Below are positions 8,300 to 17,973 of a stretch of 64,000 bases of DNA, piece by piece. Position 1 is the first letter of the stretch. Every line of letters starts with the position of its first letter. The stretch spans positions 620,001-684,000 of the forward strand of contig NZ_JACVPN010000001.1 of NCBI RefSeq assembly GCF_018881855.1, read 5' to 3'. This DNA is from Polynucleobacter sp. MWH-Berg-3C6 (lineage in GTDB: Bacteria > Pseudomonadota > Gammaproteobacteria > Burkholderiales > Burkholderiaceae). A program made the translations under genes and the position numbers. Below the pieces are notes generated by a model. The model had not been told where the DNA came from and made no database searches. It saw only the letters and a program-made list of their open reading frames with translations.

Positions 8300-9334
8300 T
8301 TAGGGTTGTCGAAGGGCTTTAGCGCACTCATGAACAAGGTCTGGGCCACGATAAATCAACCCGCTATACAGCTGCACAAGGCTGGCGCCAGCTATGATTT
8401 TTTCTCTGGCATCGGCCCCTGACAGAATGCCGCCAACCCCGATGATGGGCAAATTGTTACCTAATCTTGCCTTCAGTGTTTTGATCACTTGAGTGGATAC
8501 GGCGCGCACTGGAGCACCGGATAATCCACCAGCTTCTTCACCATGCTGCATACCTTGAACGGCATCACGGGCAATCGTAGTATTCGTGGCAATGATCGCA
8601 TCGATACCAAATTCCATCAGTAGATCTGCAATCAAATGAATATCAGCAGTATTTAAGTCAGGCGCAATTTTTAAGAAGAGCGGTTTGCGAATACCATAGC
8701 GATCGCTTAAGCGTTTTCTCGCTTCATCTAGGCCGCCTAATAATGCGCGCAACATATCTTCACCCTGTAGCGCTCGCAGATTCTGGGTGTTAGGAGAGGA
8801 TATATTGACTGTGATGTAAGAGGCGACTTCATAAACGGCCTCCATTGCCAAAATGTAATCGCTGGCTGCATCTTCAATGGGGGTGCTGGCATTCTTGCCA
8901 ATATTCATTCCCAAGACGCCCCCTTGCTGCCAGAAGTGGGAGCGACGAACTCGAGCAACGCAAGCATCAACGCCATCATTGTTAAAACCCATGCGGTTAA
9001 TGATGGCCTGGGCTTCAGTCAGTCTAAACATGCGAGGCTTTGGATTGCCGGGTTGTGGACGGGGGGTCACGGTACCGATTTCTAAAAAACCAAATCCGAG
9101 TGCGGCAAGCGCATCAATATGCTTACCGTCTTTATCGAGTCCGGCTGCTAAGCCTACGCGGTTCGGAAAAGCAATACCACAAAGCGTATGAGGATCTGAA
9201 ATTGGTTTGGCAACTAAACGTTCCAGCAAACCCCACCGTTGCGCACGATCTAAATTACTCAGTGTGAGGTTGTGGGCTTGCTCGGGATCTAAACAAAAGA
9301 GCCAAGGGCGTAATAAAGAGTAGCGATCGATCAT
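8300..9334 (-). CDS. pyrD: Dihydroorotate dehydrogenase (quinone), class 2
   Basis: A 344-residue FMN enzyme that oxidises dihydroorotate to orotate in pyrimidine synthesis and passes electrons to quinone at the inner membrane face. Class 2 features are an N-terminal membrane-contact helix ([21 protein letters not shown]), the FMN-binding [11 protein letters not shown], the catalytic loop [12 protein letters not shown] with its serine, and the C-terminal [15 protein letters not shown] and [12 protein letters not shown] phosphate site. It closes the minus-strand run that starts with aat and bpt, following bpt by 9 bases. Confidence 0.97.
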   Translation of the reverse strand: MIDRYSLLRPWLFCLDPEQAHNLTLSNLDRAQRWGLLERLVAKPISDPHTLCGIAFPNRVGLAAGLDKDGKHIDALAALGFGFLEIGTVTPRPQPGNPKPRMFRLTEAQAIINRMGFNNDGVDACVARVRRSHFWQQGGVLGMNIGKNASTPIEDAASDYILAMEAVYEVASYITVNISSPNTQNLRALQGEDMLRALLGGLDEARKRLSDRYGIRKPLFLKIAPDLNTADIHLIADLLMEFGIDAIIATNTTIARDAVQGMQHGEEAGGLSGAPVRAVSTQVIKTLKARLGNNLPIIGVGGILSGADAREKIIAGASLVQLYSGLIYRGPDLVHECAKALRQP

Positions 9335-9343
9335 GGATAGATA

Positions 9344-10099
9344 TTATGAACCAGCTAACCCAGTCAAAGGCTGCCAGTGATCATCAATCAAACCTTCCAT
9401 CGGTTGATACTTGGCTTTATAGGACATTTTTTCACTCTCTTTAATGTAGTAGCCAAGATAGAGGTAAGGCAGACTGAGTGTTTTTGCCTGCTCAATTTGC
9501 CAAAGAATGCTAAAGCTACCGTAGCTAGAGGCATGTACTGAGGTGTCGAAGAAGGTATACACCGAAGAAATGCCCTGATCTAGGATGTCGATCATGCTGA
9601 CCATGCGCAGGCGTCCAGGGTGGGGATCATGAGGCCCATCCCGAAATTCCACAATGCGTGAGTTCACACGGCTCTGTAGCAAGAACTGCATGTATTGATC
9701 TTGATCATCGCTATCCATATCCCCGCCAGCATGTCTTTCGTTCTGGTAGCGTTGATATAGCTGGTAATGCTCATCTTGATAACCCAAGTTGAGTACAGAC
9801 ACTTCAAGACCAATATGTTTTTTCCAGGCGCGACGTTGGCTGCGAGAAGGGGTAAATTGGTTTACTAAGATGCGAGTGGCGATACACGCTCTGCATTCAT
9901 CGCAGTAAGGGCGATAGGTATACAGGCCGCTACGACGAAAGCCCGCATTTAGAAGCTCGCTGTAAATATCTGCATGAATTAAATGGGATGGGGTGGCAAC
10001 CTGGGAGCGCGCCATTCGATTTGGCAAATAAGAACAGGGGTAGGGTGCTGTGGCATAAAACTGCAATGCGGTGAGCGGAAGTTCTTTGAGCCTTGTCAT
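9344..10099 (-). CDS. bpt: Aspartate/glutamate leucyltransferase (N-degron pathway)
   Basis: A 251-residue Bpt/Ate1-like protein that transfers leucine from Leu-tRNA to proteins with N-terminal Asp or Glu, marking them for ClpS-ClpAP. The N-terminal family signature [16 protein letters not shown], the [15 protein letters not shown] block with its CxxC pair, and [18 protein letters not shown] are intact. The ATG overlaps the aat stop codon (ATGA), so the two transferases are translationally coupled. Arginyltransferase is the eukaryotic function of this fold; in Gram-negative bacteria the leucyl activity is the known one. Confidence 0.95.
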   Translation of the reverse strand: MTRLKELPLTALQFYATAPYPCSYLPNRMARSQVATPSHLIHADIYSELLNAGFRRSGLYTYRPYCDECRACIATRILVNQFTPSRSQRRAWKKHIGLEVSVLNLGYQDEHYQLYQRYQNERHAGGDMDSDDQDQYMQFLLQSRVNSRIVEFRDGPHDPHPGRLRMVSMIDILDQGISSVYTFFDTSVHASSYGSFSILWQIEQAKTLSLPYLYLGYYIKESEKMSYKAKYQPMEGLIDDHWQPLTGLAGS

Positions 10100-10845
10100 A
10101 GCCAGTGGGTCAAAATTGTTTTGTCAAAAGTCCAAGATGTCTCAATCTTAGTTTCATTTAAGGATATTTGCAGTTGTTCTAGAAACTCACCCCTAGAAAT
10201 GGGGGTGGCGCCCAAAGAATGCAGGTGAGCAGTCTCTTGTTGGCAATCAATCATCACAACCCCATTCTGAAGGCACCAGGTATTCAAAGCTGCCAAGGCA
10301 ATCTTAGAGGCTCCCGGTTTACGACTGAACATGGATTCTCCAAAAACCATACTACCAAACGATACGCAGTACAAACCGCCAATCATCTGGCCTTGTTCGA
10401 TGATGGCTATGCTATGGGCATTTCCTTGCTCATGTAATGCGGTGTACGCATCCATGATTTCATGGGTAATCCAAGTGCCATCTTGATCTTTGCGAGTGCT
10501 AGTAGCGCAGGCACGAATCACTGCGCCAAAATCTTGGTCAACCATAATTTCTGAGTTCATATCTTGGCAAAAATGGCGAATGCTTTTTTTCAGAGAATCG
10601 CTACATTTAAATTCTGTAGGCTTCAAAACCATCCGAGGGTCTGGCGACCACCACAAGACTGGTTGATTATCTGAGTACCAGGGAAAAATACCGAGTTGAT
10701 ATGCCTGAGAAAGTTGTCCAGGATAAATGCGTTCGCTTACTGCAATCAGGCCTGGAACACTAGGATCCGGATCTGGATGAATCAGTGGGTTTGGAAAGGA
10801 GTCATTCGGACCTAGCCAAGCAATTTGACTCATACCTTGATCCAT
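10096..10845 (-). CDS. aat: Leucyl/phenylalanyl-tRNA--protein transferase
   Basis: A 249-residue enzyme that adds Leu or Phe from aminoacyl-tRNA to proteins with N-terminal Lys or Arg. Family blocks visible are [59 protein letters not shown] and [16 protein letters not shown]. The true start may be the second methionine at 10833 ([14 protein letters not shown]), which matches the usual family N-terminus. Together with bpt it covers both secondary N-degron classes. Confidence 0.95.
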   Translation of the reverse strand: MDQGMSQIAWLGPNDSFPNPLIHPDPDPSVPGLIAVSERIYPGQLSQAYQLGIFPWYSDNQPVLWWSPDPRMVLKPTEFKCSDSLKKSIRHFCQDMNSEIMVDQDFGAVIRACATSTRKDQDGTWITHEIMDAYTALHEQGNAHSIAIIEQGQMIGGLYCVSFGSMVFGESMFSRKPGASKIALAALNTWCLQNGVVMIDCQQETAHLHSLGATPISRGEFLEQLQISLNETKIETSWTFDKTILTHWL

Positions 10846-10855
10846 AAGTCAGTCA

Positions 10856-11416
10856 CTAGATTCTTTCAGATGGCAGAACGTCGCGGCTACGAACATGAAA
10901 TTCTTTGCCTGATTCTAAAAGGCCGGCAGTACGGTCAGCAAAGTACCATTCGAGCGTTTGCTTCACCGTTGGGAAAGCAAGCTCTGCCCAAGGAATCTCA
11001 TGCTCATAGAAGAGTGCAACCTCAAGACTTTCTTCGCCTGCAGAAAATTCAGGGGAGTGCATTTTTGCTAAATAGAACAAATGAACTTGTTCTGCATGAG
11101 GAACGTTTAAGAGTGAATAAAGCGGACCTATTTCAACTTGCGCACCTGCCTCTTCAAGAGTTTCCCTGGCAGCACCGTGACTGGTGCTTTCGCCAAGCTC
11201 CATAAAACCTGCTGGTAGGGTCCAGTAACCATGACGCGGTTCAATGGCGCGGCGGCATAGTAAGACTTGTTCACGATAAATAGGAATACTGCCGACTACA
11301 TTGCGTGGGTTCTGATAGTGAATGCTGCCACACGCTTCACAAACATGACGCTCACGAGAATCATCTGCCGGAATCTTGATTGTCAGTAGTGAGGCGCAGT
11401 TAGGGCAATACTTCAT
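10856..11416 (-). CDS. Nudix hydrolase with N-terminal zinc ribbon
   Basis: The Nudix box is complete (GFMELGESTSHGAARETLEEAG), so the protein hydrolyses a nucleoside diphosphate linked to another group. In front sits a zinc ribbon with Cys4, Cys7, Cys26 and Cys29 followed by IHYQNPRNVVGSIP, a layout shared with NADH-pyrophosphatase NudC and with ADP-ribose pyrophosphatase-like proteins, but much shorter than NudC. I place the start at ATG 11416 because an AGAAAG motif is well spaced there; the GTG at 11422 is the alternative. Lies 9 bases after pabBC. Substrate unresolved. Confidence 0.9.
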   Translation of the reverse strand: MKYCPNCASLLTIKIPADDSRERHVCEACGSIHYQNPRNVVGSIPIYREQVLLCRRAIEPRHGYWTLPAGFMELGESTSHGAARETLEEAGAQVEIGPLYSLLNVPHAEQVHLFYLAKMHSPEFSAGEESLEVALFYEHEIPWAELAFPTVKQTLEWYFADRTAGLLESGKEFHVRSRDVLPSERI

Positions 11417-11425
11417 GAACACTTT

Positions 11426-13249
11426 CTAAAAATGGGCTTTGATAGCACCACGTAGGGCATTGCTAAGCATAATCTCATCTGCCGTTGAAACATCATTAAT
11501 AGTCAGGTTAGCTTCGCGGGCATTGAATTTTGAATCGGTCAACAGGCTTTCCCGCATTACGCCAGGCAATAGGCCTGCTGAAACTGGTGGAGTAAGCCAT
11601 TCAGAGCTACCTCGAGATTTAACAAAAATGCTAGTTCTTCCGCCCTCGGTCACAAAGCCTTGTTCATTCGTAAATAGAGCATCAAAACCACCCAATTCAA
11701 CAGCAGTCTGCCAGGCGAGATCATAAAGACTGCGATGAGTCACTTTGTGTTGCAGTAGCGCATCCCCAGAAAACATTTCTACATTGCCGGGAATAATATC
11801 TTTAGCCCAGAAAATTTTGACAGGCTCACTTAAGGGATCGAGCACTCCAGTAGTGGCAGACAACTCACCATGTGGCGCAAGATCAAGTCTCAATCTAAAA
11901 GAAGTCTCTGGACCGAGTGATGAACAAGTATTTTCAACGACGAACTTTGCATCAGATCGATTAAAAGGAATTCTCAGCGCCAAGGCAGATGCTTGCATAC
12001 GATCTAAGTGCGCCACAAGCCTTTGGGGCTTTCCTTCAGCAATAGCAATCGTTTCGAATAAGCCAGTAGAGGAGGGTAATTTCATCAAGAAATCAGATTT
12101 GATGCGACATTCTTGCCATTCTTGCTTTGCATCTGAATCATGAGTAATACCGGCACCGATCCCCAAAGTAAAAGTGGAGCTATGTGACGATGCATCTTCT
12201 GTAATCTCAACGGTGCGGATAGGAACGCTAAAGGCAAAGTCTCCGCTGGGATCAAGCCAGCCTAAGGCTCCGCAGTAATAGCCACGATCTTCTGGCTCTA
12301 GCTCTTGAATAATCTCCATACTGCGTTTTTTAGGTGCACCCGTTACAGAGCCGCAAGGAAATACCGCATTCAAAATATCAAAGAGGGAAGTATTCGGTTT
12401 AGCTTGTCCCTGGACGGTAGATGTCATTTGCAATACATCACCGTGCCTAGCCACTTCAAATAAATTAGGCACGATCACTGTGCCAGGTAAAGAGACACGG
12501 CTAAGATCATTGCGCAAGAGATCCACAATCATGACGTTCTCAGCTTGATTCTTGGGATCTGCAGACAAAGCGCTGGCGACCTCAGACAAGGCGCTGGCCG
12601 TGCCTTTCATGGGCATGGCTTTTAGAGTATCACCTTCGCGAGCAATGAAGAGTTCTGGAGATTGCGATAGCAGGTAATTGTCCGCATGTGAGATGTATGC
12701 ACCAAATCTACCAGGCTGGCGCTCACGCAAGCGGCCATACAGTGCTAGTGGTGATCCATATGTCTTCCCAGAAATCCGATAGGTATGGTTTATTTGATAG
12801 CTATCACCACTACGAATATATTCCTGGATATTGGCTATATCAGAGGCAAACTGCTTTTCATTTAACGACTCACGCACATCGAGAACACCCGCAGACTTCT
12901 GACCATCTTCAAGCATTGCAATTCGATGGGCAATCAAAGCATCTACTTCTATCTTGGATAGCTTGTCAAAACTGTTAAATGCCCAAGCTTCAATGAGGGG
13001 GTGGGGGCTTGATCCAGGCGCTCTTTGCGGGAGTTGATGAATTGGCCTACCAAACTCATAGGCAAATGCGGCCACAACAAATTCGCCTCTAGCTAGAGAA
13101 TCAGTAATCTGGGCTAAACAAGTTTGGGCTGCATCTAGATCAAGAGCATTGTTGCCGCTAGGAAGAATGCGCCAGTACTGTAGCGGATTTTCATAATGAC
13201 GACTGGATGGCTGAGCCGCTGTACTTTGCGCATCGTCGAGCAAAATCAT
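11426..13249 (-). CDS. pabBC: Fused aminodeoxychorismate synthase component I and aminodeoxychorismate lyase
   Basis: A 607-residue fusion for p-aminobenzoate synthesis, feeding folate. Residues about 1-390 are a PabB chorismate-binding domain with SGDSYQINHTYR, MPMKGTASA, the NVMIVDLLRNDLSRV signature and FPCGSVTGAPKKRSMEII. Residues about 395-607 are a class IV PLP fold (PabC) with LFETIAI, KVTHRSLYD, which supplies the PLP lysine, and ALFTNEQGFVTEGGRTSIF. The glutamine amidotransferase PabA is not in the window. This fusion is common in Burkholderiales. It heads a minus-strand group with the Nudix gene. Confidence 0.95.
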   Translation of the reverse strand: MILLDDAQSTAAQPSSRHYENPLQYWRILPSGNNALDLDAAQTCLAQITDSLARGEFVVAAFAYEFGRPIHQLPQRAPGSSPHPLIEAWAFNSFDKLSKIEVDALIAHRIAMLEDGQKSAGVLDVRESLNEKQFASDIANIQEYIRSGDSYQINHTYRISGKTYGSPLALYGRLRERQPGRFGAYISHADNYLLSQSPELFIAREGDTLKAMPMKGTASALSEVASALSADPKNQAENVMIVDLLRNDLSRVSLPGTVIVPNLFEVARHGDVLQMTSTVQGQAKPNTSLFDILNAVFPCGSVTGAPKKRSMEIIQELEPEDRGYYCGALGWLDPSGDFAFSVPIRTVEITEDASSHSSTFTLGIGAGITHDSDAKQEWQECRIKSDFLMKLPSSTGLFETIAIAEGKPQRLVAHLDRMQASALALRIPFNRSDAKFVVENTCSSLGPETSFRLRLDLAPHGELSATTGVLDPLSEPVKIFWAKDIIPGNVEMFSGDALLQHKVTHRSLYDLAWQTAVELGGFDALFTNEQGFVTEGGRTSIFVKSRGSSEWLTPPVSAGLLPGVMRESLLTDSKFNAREANLTINDVSTADEIMLSNALRGAIKAHF

Positions 13250-13274
13250 CGCGGCTAGCCTAATGTCTTTTTAT

Positions 13275-13850
13275 TTATTTCAGAATGGTGGCTGATTCAA
13301 TGGTCACGGTCTTGGAGGGAACATCAGCCATCCTGCCCATGCGAGGCGCCGGTGCAACCATGGTGGGCACTTTACGTATTGCATCGATGGTTTGCGTTCC
13401 AGAAATGACCTTGCCAAATACGGTGTAACCATTGCCCATTGCATTGGGGTAATCCAAAGCAGGGTTGTCCTTGACGTTAATGAAGAACTGAGCAGTAGCT
13501 GAATCTGGATCAGAAGTGCGGGCCATAGCGATGGTGTACAGATTATTCTTTAGGCCATTAGTTGCCTCAGATACTACTGGTGCATCTGTTGGCTTTTGAA
13601 CCAAATCAGGAGTAAAGCCACCACCTTGAATCATGAAGCCATCAATCACACGATGAAAGATCGTGCCATTGTAAAAACCGCTTTTGACATAATTTAAAAA
13701 GTTAGCAGTGGTCTTGGGAGCTTTAGCATCATCAAGTTCCACTACAAAATTTCCCATAGTCGTTTTAAATTCAACTTTAGGACCTGCAATGGCGGCTTGG
13801 CTGGTAAAAAATGCAGTAACCAGAATGAGGCTGGTAAAAAGCTTACGCAT
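13275..13850 (-). CDS. ppiA: Periplasmic peptidyl-prolyl cis-trans isomerase, cyclophilin type
   Basis: The start is set at 13850 by AGGAG nine bases upstream and by the signal peptide that follows (MRKLFTSLILVTAFFTSQAAIA, cut near residue 22). The mature domain is a bacterial cyclophilin: VEFKTTMGNFVVELDDAKAPKT, GTIFHRVIDGFMIQGGGF with the catalytic arginine, SATAQFFINVKDN and GYTVFGKVISG. It catalyses proline isomerisation during folding of exported proteins. The gene is monocistronic in appearance, 25 bases from pabBC and 49 bases downstream of the DsbA-like gene. Confidence 0.95.
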   Translation of the reverse strand: MRKLFTSLILVTAFFTSQAAIAGPKVEFKTTMGNFVVELDDAKAPKTTANFLNYVKSGFYNGTIFHRVIDGFMIQGGGFTPDLVQKPTDAPVVSEATNGLKNNLYTIAMARTSDPDSATAQFFINVKDNPALDYPNAMGNGYTVFGKVISGTQTIDAIRKVPTMVAPAPRMGRMADVPSKTVTIESATILK

Positions 13851-13899
13851 AAAGACTCCTTGAATGAATGGATACAACAGATTGTATTGTGCAACCGGA

Positions 13900-14526
13900 T
13901 TAGGTGAGTCCGTTAGGAACATTGCCAGCATAGGAATAGGATGCTTCCTCAAACATACCTGGGCGGGCAAGGTAATCCAGCGCCCAATCAATGGTATCAA
14001 CACCCCAAAAGCAATGTTGATTCAGTATTAGGGCTGGTACGCCAAAAGCGCCATCTGCTTTTGCTTGATTGGTATTTGCAATGAGTTCTGCCTTTACTTC
14101 AGGACTCTCTGGTTTTGCAGTCTCCGCTGGCAATCCTAAGTAAGAACAAAACTCCGACCAAGAAAGATTGGGATCTTTGCCTTCCACCCATACATAATCA
14201 AAAGCGCGCTCAACTATTGTCCAATTGGCTTTTTCTTGAACAAGCAGACGTTGGGCTGCCACGGTCATAAAAGGGTGGTGTTCAGGAAAACGAAATGGGA
14301 TACCTAATTTTTCCGCTTGCCATACGCAGAACTGATAAGTATGAGGGCGCTTTGCTGCCACTTCACCAGGGCCTTTATTGTCAGTGGCTCTGAAGAGTCC
14401 GCCTAAAAGGATAGGTACTGGTGTGATATCTAGCTGATGTTCTAAACGTTGCCTTTGCTTGATATACAAATAGGCAAAAGGCGAAATAATGTCGTAGTAG
14501 AGGGTAGCGGGAGTTTTCGCGCTCAT
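13900..14526 (-). CDS. DsbA-family / 2-hydroxychromene-2-carboxylate isomerase-like protein
   Basis: A 208-residue thioredoxin-fold protein of the kappa-GST/HCCA isomerase group: ATLYYDIISPFAYLYIKQRQRLE at the N-terminus (SPFAYL replaces the SPYSYL of NahD), a helical insert, and a C-terminal GAFGVPALILNQHCFWGVDTIDWALDYLARP with the conserved GVP cis-proline. It has no CxxC, so it is not a disulfide oxidase. HCCA isomerases act in naphthalene breakdown with glutathione; no naphthalene genes are here, so the substrate is open. I set the start at ATG 14526 because it begins just after rarA ends. Confidence 0.85.
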   Translation of the reverse strand: MSAKTPATLYYDIISPFAYLYIKQRQRLEHQLDITPVPILLGGLFRATDNKGPGEVAAKRPHTYQFCVWQAEKLGIPFRFPEHHPFMTVAAQRLLVQEKANWTIVERAFDYVWVEGKDPNLSWSEFCSYLGLPAETAKPESPEVKAELIANTNQAKADGAFGVPALILNQHCFWGVDTIDWALDYLARPGMFEEASYSYAGNVPNGLT

Positions 14527-14536
14527 CAGCTGATTC

Positions 14537-15850
14537 CTATTTCTTGTTGTGCTCAGCATCGAGTTTGCGTAAGAAAGCCATTTTTTCTTTAATTTGCGTC
14601 TCCAGACCACGGTCAACTGGCTCATACCAGTGGGGTTCTGACATTCCTTCGGGCAAATACGATTCACCAGCGGCATAGCCATGCGGCTCATCATGTGCAT
14701 AGCGATATTCTTTGCCATGCCCAAGCTCTTTCATGAGCTTGGTGGGAGCATTACGCAGATGATTTGGGACAGGCTTAGACTGATCTTGTGCAACATAGGC
14801 GCGTGCAGCATTAAAGGCGTTGTAACTAGCATTACTTTTGGAGGCTACTGCCAGATATACCACCGCTTGACCTAAAGCCAGCTCACCTTCGGGTGAGCCT
14901 AATCTTTCAAATGTTTGGGCAGCATCATTTGCCAATTGCATTGCCCGAGGATCAGCTAAGCCAATATCTTCCCAGGCCATACGGATAATGCGACGCGCTA
15001 AGTAACGTGGATCGGCTCCCCCATCGAGCATGCGGCAAAACCAGTAGAGGGCTGCGTCAGGATTGGATCCTCGTACAGATTTATGCAAGGCAGAAATTTG
15101 GTCATAAAACTGATCGCCACCTTTGTCAAAGCGACGTGCTTGCACGGTAAGCGCATTTTCAATAAAGGTCTGGTCAACTGTATCGATATGTGAGCCGGGT
15201 GTTAATACTGAATTACGAATCTGTTCTACAAGATTTAACAATCTACGCGCGTCGCCATCAGCATTGGAGACAAGGGCATCAATTGCGCTATCGTCAAACT
15301 TGATGTCTGGCATAGCATGGTGATGCGCGCGAATAAATAGCTGTCTCAGCTCATCCGCATTTAAGGACTTGAGCACATAGACTTGCGCACGAGATAACAG
15401 GGCTGAGTTCACCTCGAAAGAAGGGTTCTCTGTAGTCGCGCCAATAAAGGTGAATAAACCCGACTCTACGTGAGGCAAGAGAGCATCTTGCTGACTCTTA
15501 TTGAAGCGATGAATCTCATCTACAAACAAAATGGTTTGCTTGCCGTATTGCGCCATGTTTTGTTGGGCTTGCTCAATGGCTTCGCGTATCTCTTTGACCC
15601 CAGCTAATACTGCAGAGATAGCAATGAATTCTCGATCAAAAGCTTTTGCAGAGAGACGAGCTAGAGTGGTTTTGCCAACACCGGGAGGCCCCCACAAAAT
15701 CATGGAGTGCGGCTTACCTGAAGCAAAAGCCAGATTGAGTGGCCTACCTGCAGCTAATAAATGGGTTTGTCCAATAACTTCTTCAATGGTTTTCGGGCGC
15801 AAGGCTTCCGCTAGTGGTGGCGGAGGAGTGCTATCAAAAAGACCGCTCAT
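14537..15850 (-). CDS. rarA: Replication-associated recombination protein A (AAA+ ATPase)
   Basis: A 437-residue clamp-loader-like AAA+ protein (RarA/MgsA) that acts at stalled replication forks. Walker A GPPGVGKT is at residues 54-61 and Walker [11 protein letters not shown] begins near residue 107; sensor 1 [19 protein letters not shown] and the C-terminal MgsA domain with [27 protein letters not shown] follow. The C-terminal [13 protein letters not shown] is typical. It is followed by the DsbA-like gene after 10 bases and preceded by the DUF3429 gene by 7, suggesting one transcript. Confidence 0.97.
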   Translation of the reverse strand: MSGLFDSTPPPPLAEALRPKTIEEVIGQTHLLAAGRPLNLAFASGKPHSMILWGPPGVGKTTLARLSAKAFDREFIAISAVLAGVKEIREAIEQAQQNMAQYGKQTILFVDEIHRFNKSQQDALLPHVESGLFTFIGATTENPSFEVNSALLSRAQVYVLKSLNADELRQLFIRAHHHAMPDIKFDDSAIDALVSNADGDARRLLNLVEQIRNSVLTPGSHIDTVDQTFIENALTVQARRFDKGGDQFYDQISALHKSVRGSNPDAALYWFCRMLDGGADPRYLARRIIRMAWEDIGLADPRAMQLANDAAQTFERLGSPEGELALGQAVVYLAVASKSNASYNAFNAARAYVAQDQSKPVPNHLRNAPTKLMKELGHGKEYRYAHDEPHGYAAGESYLPEGMSEPHWYEPVDRGLETQIKEKMAFLRKLDAEHNKK

Positions 15851-15857
15851 TGAATAA

Positions 15858-16337
15858 TCATGCTTGGATAAATAGAATGACGATCGCTGCCCAGGTCAAG
15901 CAAGCAGCAGCAATATAAGTCAAACGATTGCGGATCACCATGAAAGCGCTACGTGCCGCATCATCAGAAAAATAATATTGATAGGTGTTCTGATCAATAT
16001 TGCGCTGAATAATTAAAGTTGAAGCCAGAATCAATAAGCCAACCGGAATATAAATATGCAGTGCTACCCAGGCAACTAAAGCGGGTATAACGCCCCAGAT
16101 CCATGCATTGCGATCAATCCAGCGATCACCCATAGGTGCTTTACCCAAGGTGTGTAAGTTGGCACCCCAATGTAAAGCACCCATGAATGAAGTAATAACC
16201 GCCCCATAGCCTGCAAGAGATTCCGCACTTAAATAATTAAGGGGTGTTGGTGCTAGCTGCACCATTAAAGCAAGACCGACAAACGGAATGAGACCGGCAT
16301 AGGCCAGCTTTGTTACTAGAGGTGGAATAGGGTTCAC
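15858..16337 (-). CDS. DUF3429 domain integral membrane protein
   Basis: A 159-residue protein with about five hydrophobic segments (residues 11-28, 41-55, 80-95, 98-113 and 140-157). The motif GAVITSFMGALHWG and the later IWGVIPALVAW are the pattern I associate with the DUF3429 family. No function is established. It lies 7 bases upstream of rarA in the same orientation, an arrangement that may be only genomic. A role in membrane stress is conceivable but nothing in the sequence says so. Confidence 0.8.
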   Translation of the reverse strand: MNPIPPLVTKLAYAGLIPFVGLALMVQLAPTPLNYLSAESLAGYGAVITSFMGALHWGANLHTLGKAPMGDRWIDRNAWIWGVIPALVAWVALHIYIPVGLLILASTLIIQRNIDQNTYQYYFSDDAARSAFMVIRNRLTYIAAACLTWAAIVILFIQA

Positions 16338-16377
16338 AAGTACTTAATGTTTAGTTGGGATGAATGAGATTGGAAAA

Positions 16378-17232
16378 TTATTTATCGTAGATGTAAACGC
16401 CGCGACCAGTTTTGCGACCGAGATAACCCGCTGCCACCATTTCACGAAGCAATGGGCAAGGACGGTATTTGGAGTCACTAAAGTTTTCAAAATAGACTTC
16501 CATGACTGCTAAGCAAGTATCTAAACCAATGAGATCTGCTAAAGCTAAAGGACCAATTGGTTGGTTGCAGCCTAACTTCATGCCTGCGTCAATGTCTTCG
16601 GGGCTAGCAAGACCTTCGGACAAGACAAAGAATGCTTCGTTAATCATCGGCAACAAGATGCGGTTTACAACAAAGCCGGGTGAGTTTTTAACGGTGATGG
16701 GTTCTTTGCCAATACGTCTAGCCATTTCAATAATGGCCGCATGCGTTGCATCACTAGTCTGTAAGCCACGAATCACTTCCACCAAAGCCATGAGTGGTGG
16801 AGGGTTGAAGAAGTGCATCCCAATAAAGCGCGCTGGGTTTGAGTCAAGTGCAGCTAACTTGGTAATCGATAGAGAGGAGGTGTTGGTAGCAATGATGGTT
16901 TCTTTGTTAACAATCTCATCGACTTGCTTGAGAATCTTTTCTTTAATTGCCTGGTTCTCAGTAGCGGCTTCAATCACCAAACCTAAACCCTTAAAGTCAG
17001 CATAAGAGGTGCTGCCTTTAATGTGCTTGAGAGCCGCTTCTTTTTGATCAGCAGTTAGCGTTTCTTTCTTCACGAGACGATCTAAGCTTTTGCTGATCTG
17101 ATCTAAGCCGCGTTGGACAGCAGCATCATTAATATCAACCATGACGACATCAAGACCGGCAACTGCGCAAACCTGCGCAATACCATTGCCCATTGTGCCC
17201 GCACCGATCACACCGACTGATTGAATCTTCAT
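16378..17232 (-). CDS. hbd: 3-hydroxybutyryl-CoA dehydrogenase
   Basis: A 284-residue two-domain enzyme oxidising 3-hydroxyacyl-CoA with NAD+. The Rossmann glycine motif GAGTMG is at residues 10-15 and the MHFFNPPPLMALVEVIRG block with the catalytic histidine follows. The C-terminal domain has NSPGFVVNRILLPMINEAFFVL and GCNQPIGPLALADLIGLD. The ATG at 17232 has a good GAGGAAA ribosome site; an upstream in-frame start would run into the GST gene. It may serve PHB turnover (phasin nearby) or fatty-acid/aromatic degradation (gcdH at 61426). PaaH in phenylacetate breakdown is an alternative identity. Confidence 0.93.
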   Translation of the reverse strand: MKIQSVGVIGAGTMGNGIAQVCAVAGLDVVMVDINDAAVQRGLDQISKSLDRLVKKETLTADQKEAALKHIKGSTSYADFKGLGLVIEAATENQAIKEKILKQVDEIVNKETIIATNTSSLSITKLAALDSNPARFIGMHFFNPPPLMALVEVIRGLQTSDATHAAIIEMARRIGKEPITVKNSPGFVVNRILLPMINEAFFVLSEGLASPEDIDAGMKLGCNQPIGPLALADLIGLDTCLAVMEVYFENFSDSKYRPCPLLREMVAAGYLGRKTGRGVYIYDK

Positions 17233-17233
17233 T

Positions 17234-17965
17234 TCATTTCCTCTTTTGATACTGAGTTGAACCAAATAACTGCTCTCTAGCCTTGTTATCAGTCAAAGGC
17301 TTGCGTAATGCTGTTAATACTTCGCAGCCACGCTTTACTGCTGGGCGCTCACCAACCATTTCAAACCAACGCTTGAAATGAGGGTAGTCATTTATCTCCA
17401 TGCCTTGGTTTTTCCAATTCCGTGTCCAAGGATAAATCGCCATATCCGCGATGGTGTAAGTTTTGCCTGCGATATAAGGATTATCTTTCAGTTGCTGATC
17501 AAGAACACCATACAAACGCTTTGCTTCGTTGGTATAGCGATTGATGGCATAGTCAATTATCTCAGGGGCATATAGTCGAAAATGGTGGTTTTGCCCAAGC
17601 ATAGGGCCCAGGCCACCCATTTGGAACATGAGCCATTGCAACACCTCATACTTCCCACGAGTTGTTTTTGGTAGAAACTTGCCAGTCTTGCTGGCTAGAT
17701 AGAGCAAGATGGCTCCAGACTCAAATATGCTGATCGGTTTCCCATCTGGACCATGAGGGTCCACTAATGCGGGAATCTTATTGTTTGGACTAATCTTTAA
17801 AAAGCTCTTGGCAAACTGATCACCAGCACCGATATCAATGGGGTGAGCAATCCAATCGCGATTTAAGCGATAGCCACACTCCTCAAGCATGATATGTACC
17901 TTATGACCATTTGGCGTGGGCCAGCTATAAACATCAATTACATTTTTTGATTTGTTGCTTGTCAT
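17234..17965 (-). CDS. Glutathione S-transferase, Nu-class-like (YfcG/YghU type)
   Basis: A 243-residue GST with N-terminal thioredoxin domain VIDVYSWPTPNGHKVHIMLEECG; the TPNGHK segment is the mark of Nu-class enzymes that bind two glutathiones and reduce disulfides. NNKIPALVDPHGPDGKP and IFESGAILLYLA complete the glutathione site. The helical C-terminal domain contains YTIADMAIYPW. Start taken as ATG 17965 since the longer frame would overlap the aminotransferase. One base separates it from hbd, so both are likely co-transcribed with the aminotransferase. Confidence 0.92.
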   Translation of the reverse strand: MTSNKSKNVIDVYSWPTPNGHKVHIMLEECGYRLNRDWIAHPIDIGAGDQFAKSFLKISPNNKIPALVDPHGPDGKPISIFESGAILLYLASKTGKFLPKTTRGKYEVLQWLMFQMGGLGPMLGQNHHFRLYAPEIIDYAINRYTNEAKRLYGVLDQQLKDNPYIAGKTYTIADMAIYPWTRNWKNQGMEINDYPHFKRWFEMVGERPAVKRGCEVLTALRKPLTDNKAREQLFGSTQYQKRK

Positions 17966-17973
17966 AGGAGTCT

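Noticed and set aside
11439..12143. Two plus-strand frames antisense to pabBC
   Set aside because: Low-complexity serine-rich translations opposite a well-conserved gene; shadows of the real coding strand.
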